64,000 nt of DNA, taken from NCBI RefSeq assembly GCF_900465315.1, contig NZ_UBIX01000015.1. One strand, written 5' to 3'. The notes below the pieces were generated by a model. The model searched no databases and was not told the origin of the DNA. It saw nothing but the letters and a program-made list of their open reading frames with translations. The DNA is from Asaia bogorensis_B. Its GTDB lineage: Bacteria; Pseudomonadota; Alphaproteobacteria; Acetobacterales; Acetobacteraceae. A program made the position numbers and the translations under genes. Shown here one piece after another: positions 61,244 through 64,000 of this stretch (the first letter of the stretch is position 1; each line of letters opens with the position of its first letter).

Positions 61244-63571
61244 CTAGCCCGTTGCCGGACGATAGCGCACGACCTCAGTAAGGCCCGGAGAACCCTTAAT
61301 TATCAACCTAGCCAATGTTTCGGTTGTGAAGCCAAAAGGCGGAAGTGAAAAATCGAGGCGACCACCTCGGATATGTTTACCATCAACTTTGTCTTCGTTG
61401 ATGACGGGATAGTCAGGCAGCATATAATTAGCCAGAATTATTTCTCGGTATCGCGAGATATTACTGATCGCCTTGATGATCGACTGATTTGATAGATGTT
61501 GCAATACATCTTTCACGATAACCAAATCCCCGTCAGCAACGGGAACCTGCTCGACAAGATTGATTACGCCGAAATGCACATTCGTCAGATTGGAGTAGGT
61601 ACGTTTATTTACAGCAATAACTTCGTGCACAAGATCCATCGCGACGAACATTGTGTCCGGGCAACGCCGTGCGATTTCGGCCCCCACTCGGAAATCTCCA
61701 CAGCCAATATCTAGCACTGTCCGGAATTTGTTGCGTATAATATAGTGACAGATAAAGTTTATATAATCACTACATTTATCAGGATCTGACCCAACCCCGG
61801 AATATACGCGACCGGAACTTCCCCAATCATTGTTTCTGTAAATCTGCTGAAATACAGATTGCAATCCATGATCTTCCGTCGATACGAGAGGAAATGCAGC
61901 GCACCTATCGCGTAGCTCAGCAAGGTGTTCGATATGGCCGTTGCAAAGAATCGCACGGCAGGCGAGCGAATAGGTATCGAACCGCGACCAGATATTGGCT
62001 TCGTCTATTTCTTTTAGGACAGGCCACGACATACTTTCCCACAGATGGAAAACGTATGCGTCCGGAAAAGCGACAGCCTGCTCGAAAAGCGAGGAAAGCC
62101 CTGCTCGGTCCCAGGAAGGTACAAAGAAAGCTTCCGGAGCAAGAATGGCCCCTAGACCAGGTCGCGCTGCATTCAAAAGGTGGGGCATCTTTGTCGAAGA
62201 ATGCGCCCAATACCGGGAGTCGAAATGCTTGTAGCTGTCCCACCATGCAGCCATGAACGGGGCGTCTGGTGGGGAGAGTATAACTGAATTGCCCAGACTT
62301 TCGGCTTCCACCCTTGGATCTGTTGAGATGAGCTCGCGAGCCATAACAGTTTGCGTCGCGGAGAAGAGGGGTTCCAGACTTTTGAGGGTGATCGTATCCA
62401 GGTCGAGATAAATTCCACCGTATGCCCGCAAGACACTCATTCTGATGATATCTGACTGATGAGCAGGATGCATGACCGGATTACCAAAAATACGCTGCGG
62501 CGCAGGTACGATCACAATATCCGCTATATGCTTTACTGCCTCCCAATAGGGCCCTTCACGTTCGGCGATGCACCAGAGGACAATCCTGAACCCCGGATGA
62601 TGAGTCGCTGCGGAAAGCACAGCCATATAATGACTGAAGCCAAAAGGCCTGATACCAGGCGGCTTTTTCTCGGAGAAGTAATTCACGTCATCAAAGACGA
62701 CTTTTTCAGGGGTGGTCTCGACAAAATGAATGAGCTTGGGAAAAGCTCCAGCTTCATTCGAACAGATAGGACGACATGCACTTTTGCTCAGGCAATCATC
62801 GAAAAGCTGCCTGACATTGATATACGCATAGTCAAATGACTCATCGACAGCTCCAACAGACTTGAAAACGTCTTCTGGTAGCCGGCCAACAACCAGCGGG
62901 GGGAATGAGACATGCGCAGCCATAGCACCATGTTCGATCAAACTCGAAAAGAGGGTGCTGAGAGAGACGCCCCTCATCTCGCGCCCCGCCAGCTTGCTCC
63001 TGTAGCTATATTCTCGGATTGGCAGCGAATTCATCAGGATCGATGCGCCACGTGGCGAAACCGTATATCCGGACATTCCCTCGATTGCGCTCAGCTTCAA
63101 GAGCAACGCAGGGGTTTTACGCTCTCCCAAAGGACCTGTAGGGCCGGTTGATGGATGGTCGTCACATTTGAGGATACAGTCACCCATCTGATTGGGCATT
63201 TTGACAATCATCAGGCCGTTGTAATCAACGCCCCAAACAATCAGGTCCCAATCCTCGGGAAGCGTCTGCAAGAGCGCGTTCGCCAGTTCCTCAAAATTAT
63301 CTGGTATCGATGATTTATCGCTGAAGATTGTGCGCGGCACACCGTCAGCAACACACTGACTCCACTGAATGACATGGGAAAAGATTTCGGCCACCTGATC
63401 GTCCGACGCCCGGATATTAACATCCAGAAGGCCGTTCTCCACCATATAACTGCGGTCGAGTGCGAGCACGTCAAATGACGGTACCACTTCCAGATTGTCA
63501 GCCGCAGGATTTCTTTTTCTGAACTTTCTCAGTGTTTCAGCATCTGCTTTGGAGATCACGCGAAGAACCAT
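61244..63571 (-). CDS. three-domain flagellar-locus protein: GT25-like, GT32-like, SAM methyltransferase
   Basis: About 775 residues. Domain 1 (about 1-250) is GT25-like and paralogous to the preceding gene, but the acidic EDD motif is degenerate (FSDKSSIP), so it may be inactive. Domain 2 (about 260-540) is a DxD-sugar-transferase of the GT32 type, with PKLIHFVETTPEKVV, HQSDIIRMSVLRAYGGIYLD and LDTITLKSLEPL. Domain 3 (about 580-775) is a methyltransferase with motif I VLDIGCGDFRVGAEIARRCP and then MFVAMDLVHEVIAVN. The ATG at 63571 was chosen because it aligns with the GT25 paralogue's N-terminus; longer starts up to 63709 exist. It faces a flagellin 5' end. I infer making or capping of a methylated flagellin glycan. 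Confidence 0.82.
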   Translation of the reverse strand: MVLRVISKADAETLRKFRKRNPAADNLEVVPSFDVLALDRSYMVENGLLDVNIRASDDQVAEIFSHVIQWSQCVADGVPRTIFSDKSSIPDNFEELANALLQTLPEDWDLIVWGVDYNGLMIVKMPNQMGDCILKCDDHPSTGPTGPLGERKTPALLLKLSAIEGMSGYTVSPRGASILMNSLPIREYSYRSKLAGREMRGVSLSTLFSSLIEHGAMAAHVSFPPLVVGRLPEDVFKSVGAVDESFDYAYINVRQLFDDCLSKSACRPICSNEAGAFPKLIHFVETTPEKVVFDDVNYFSEKKPPGIRPFGFSHYMAVLSAATHHPGFRIVLWCIAEREGPYWEAVKHIADIVIVPAPQRIFGNPVMHPAHQSDIIRMSVLRAYGGIYLDLDTITLKSLEPLFSATQTVMARELISTDPRVEAESLGNSVILSPPDAPFMAAWWDSYKHFDSRYWAHSSTKMPHLLNAARPGLGAILAPEAFFVPSWDRAGLSSLFEQAVAFPDAYVFHLWESMSWPVLKEIDEANIWSRFDTYSLACRAILCNGHIEHLAELRDRCAAFPLVSTEDHGLQSVFQQIYRNNDWGSSGRVYSGVGSDPDKCSDYINFICHYIIRNKFRTVLDIGCGDFRVGAEIARRCPDTMFVAMDLVHEVIAVNKRTYSNLTNVHFGVINLVEQVPVADGDLVIVKDVLQHLSNQSIIKAISNISRYREIILANYMLPDYPVINEDKVDGKHIRGGRLDFSLPPFGFTTETLARLIIKGSPGLTEVVRYRPATG

Positions 63572-63751
63572 CGTCCTGCTTCCGTATCGACTCGTACTGT
63601 GAAAGTGCTGTCTGGCCATTGCCACATGGATCTCAAGACAGTCGGATTTGTCTTTGTATGACCGAGGATCACAGCCGAGACAACACTCCTCTACTCGAGC
63701 GCAGGCCATGTCTTGATGGTGGATTCCCCTGAGATCGTTAATGAGACGTAT

Positions 63752-64000
63752 CGGTCATCGCTGTTTGCTGTATCGTCTGTGGTATGATCGAACGTGATGG
63801 CTGTACGGGTATCATCTGGGTTCTTCCATTCTGGTAATCTTCTCTTATCCATTTCGGGTTTTATGATGCTTGCGTGGCCCGATATCTGGGCGAGCACCAG
63901 GAGAAATTCGATGAGCCTTTCAATCAACACCAATGCCTCGGCGATGGTCGCCGTTCAGACCCTGAACGCCACCCAGACGGCCCTGAGCAACGCTGAAAAC
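63752..64000 (+). repeat. 249-bp repeat copy 3
   Basis: Identical to copies 1 and 2 and ends exactly at the window end, at the same base where copy 1 meets the N. Its left flank is the upstream region of the three-domain gene. This implies at least one more flagellin locus start or a second path through the same repeat in the assembly. Confidence 0.9.
63911..64000 (+). CDS. fliC: flagellin, 5' end at window edge
   Basis: The first 30 codons of a flagellin, identical in the aligned region to the others, with AGGAG upstream. It runs off the window. It is divergent from the three-domain glycan gene, with about 340 bp between their starts. Confidence 0.8.
   Translation, partial: MSLSINTNASAMVAVQTLNATQTALSNAEN

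Noticed and set aside
59145..64000. Biological tandem or inverted flagellin triplication
   Set aside because: The identical ends at the N and at the window edge fit contig overlap better. Cannot be proved from sequence alone.
1..64000. tRNA, rRNA, CRISPR arrays, prophage or transposase genes
   Set aside because: I looked on both strands and found none that I could support.

Overview
The window is an almost uninterrupted flagellar, chemotaxis and flagellin-modification megacluster. Family content points to an alphaproteobacterium: a DUF6468 gene next to fliM, a rod-binding FlgJ-N/CheL protein beside flgI, flaF, a MotE-like protein, a DUF1217 protein beside fliI, a CtrA-like regulator, and a che operon in the order mcp-STAS-cheY-cheA-cheW-cheR-cheB-cheY-cheD-cheT. 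Protein style and gene order suggest a motile member of the Acetobacteraceae (acetic acid bacteria). That placement is inference, because no rRNA or housekeeping marker is present.

Layout. 1-7.7 kb (minus): flgK-flgL-TPR/glycosyltransferase and flgG-flgA-flgH-small membrane protein. 8.1-9.8 kb (minus): soluble double-PAS chemoreceptor. 10.3-14.6 kb (plus): flgE, fliL, fliM, DUF6468. 14.6-16.9 kb (minus): flgI, flgJ-N, a flgN-like gene and a lipoprotein. 17.3-18.1 kb (plus): lytic transglycosylase. 18.1-19.7 kb (minus): second TPR/glycosyltransferase. 19.9-33.7 kb (plus): flhA, globin-coupled chemoreceptor, DUF1217 protein, fliI, fliJ, glycosyltransferase, motB, motA, fliK, flgD. 33.8-34.6 kb (minus): CtrA-like regulator with a degenerate receiver. 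35.1-45.3 kb (plus): small ORF, large TPR protein, flgB, flgC, flgF, lipoprotein, fliF, fliG, fliH, broken fliN, fliO, fliP. 45.9-57.1 kb (plus): CACHE chemoreceptor, then the che operon. 57.1-58.5 kb (minus): flaF and a motE-like gene. 59.1-64 kb: flagellin sequences and two glycan-modification genes.

Together these encode most of the basal body, rod, rings, hook, hook-filament junction, export ATPase, stator, filament and chemotaxis pathway, plus at least five proteins likely to glycosylate or methylate flagellin. fliE, fliQ, fliR, flhB, flbT and fliD were not found here.

Points deserving attention: fliN lacks the first half of its SpoA domain and is frameshifted. The CtrA-like regulator has lost every phosphorylation residue but keeps a CtrA-like recognition helix, and an exact TTAA-N7-TTAA box lies upstream of the che operon. 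A DUF1217 protein carries beta-domains shared with the local FlgE. A small gene after cheD has the DxxxQ phosphatase motif of CheZ/CheT. A three-domain GT25-like/GT32-like/methyltransferase protein sits between flagellin sequences. The last 5 kb carries a 249-bp identical block three times, one copy ending at a single N, and a flagellin fused head-on to a truncated glycosyltransferase. Order and linkage there should be treated as unproven.
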